The notes beneath the pieces were generated by a model that saw only the letters and a list, made by a program, of their open reading frames with translations, was not told the origin of the DNA and searched no databases. Positions 6,273 to 6,321 of a DNA stretch of 6,321 nucleotides are shown here, in pieces. Position 1 is the first letter of the stretch; each line of letters begins with the position of its first letter. A program made the translations under genes and the position numbers. The stretch spans positions 1-6,321 of the forward strand of contig CAKMZR010000094.1 in NCBI GenBank assembly GCA_929200455.1, given 5' to 3'. The DNA comes from an uncultured Alphaproteobacteria bacterium. GTDB lineage: Bacteria > Pseudomonadota > Alphaproteobacteria > CAKMZR01.

Positions 6273-6321
6273 ATGAACACACAAAACCTTCCCACCGCAC
6301 ATCCTCCCGCCTCTTCTCACC
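6273..6321 (+). CDS. 5' end of a TPP-regulated gene, possibly thiC (runs off the window)
   Basis: Sixteen codons are visible, starting MNTQNLPTAHPPASSH. The ATG sits directly behind the TPP riboswitch, with TAGGA (6258-6262) 10 nt upstream as the likely ribosome binding site. The residues are polar and Pro-rich, like the disordered N terminus of ThiC (HMP-phosphate synthase, a radical-SAM enzyme of pyrimidine synthesis), and thiC is a common THI-element target in Gram-negative bacteria. No catalytic motif is present in the fragment, so a thiamin transporter or another thi gene is equally allowed by the sequence. That it is a thiamin-related gene is well supported; the name is inference. Confidence 0.6.
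   Translation, partial: MNTQNLPTAHPPASSH

Noticed and set aside
6111..6320. 69-codon minus-strand frame antisense to the TPP riboswitch
   Set aside because: The conserved RNA structure on the plus strand explains this stretch; the frame has no ribosome binding site or known motif.

Overview
The window looks like chromosome from a Gram-negative bacterium, most likely an alphaproteobacterium. The placement is inference. LptD has the CxxC plus C-terminal Cys-Phe layout I associate with alphaproteobacterial LptD, IF-3 reads closest to alphaproteobacterial IF-3, and rpe is followed by a gene that looks like a very diverged heparinase II/III-family protein, a pairing typical of alphaproteobacteria. 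No mobile element, CRISPR array, tRNA or rRNA is visible.

Layout: two divergent gene sets flank a promoter region at about 3021-3383. On the minus strand, reading leftward, are infC (IF-3, 2481-3020), lptD (LPS assembly outer-membrane protein, 134-2461) and the first 48 codons of pgk (phosphoglycerate kinase, 1-146, cut by the window edge and overlapping the lptD stop). The short spacing (19 nt, then a 13-nt overlap) suggests one transcript. On the plus strand are rpe (ribulose-phosphate 3-epimerase, 3384-4070), the putative heparinase-like gene (4089-6077), and then a clear TPP riboswitch (6156-6269) leading into the first 16 codons of a thiamin-regulated gene, possibly thiC (6273-6321, cut by the edge).

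The most striking property is compositional. The plus strand is rich in C and poor in G along almost the whole window, whichever strand is coding; for example 5101-5160 has 32 C and 1 G. Minus-strand proteins are therefore rich in Gly, Arg, Glu, Val and Trp, while plus-strand proteins are rich in Ser, Leu, Pro, His, Thr, Gln and Asn. This fits strong replication-strand mutational bias with the minus strand as leading strand. It also explains the many long open frames antisense to real genes, and it coincides with Shine-Dalgarno sites being visible before infC and lptD but not before rpe or the heparinase-like gene.

The genes do not form one pathway: translation initiation, outer-membrane biogenesis and glycolysis on one side; pentose phosphate metabolism, a possible polysaccharide-related protein and thiamin synthesis on the other. 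I found no convincing new multi-gene system. The items most worth a second look are the skew and its effect on the heparinase-like protein, a possible alternative pairing in the TPP riboswitch, and a ten-codon leader ORF whose stop abuts the infC GTG start.
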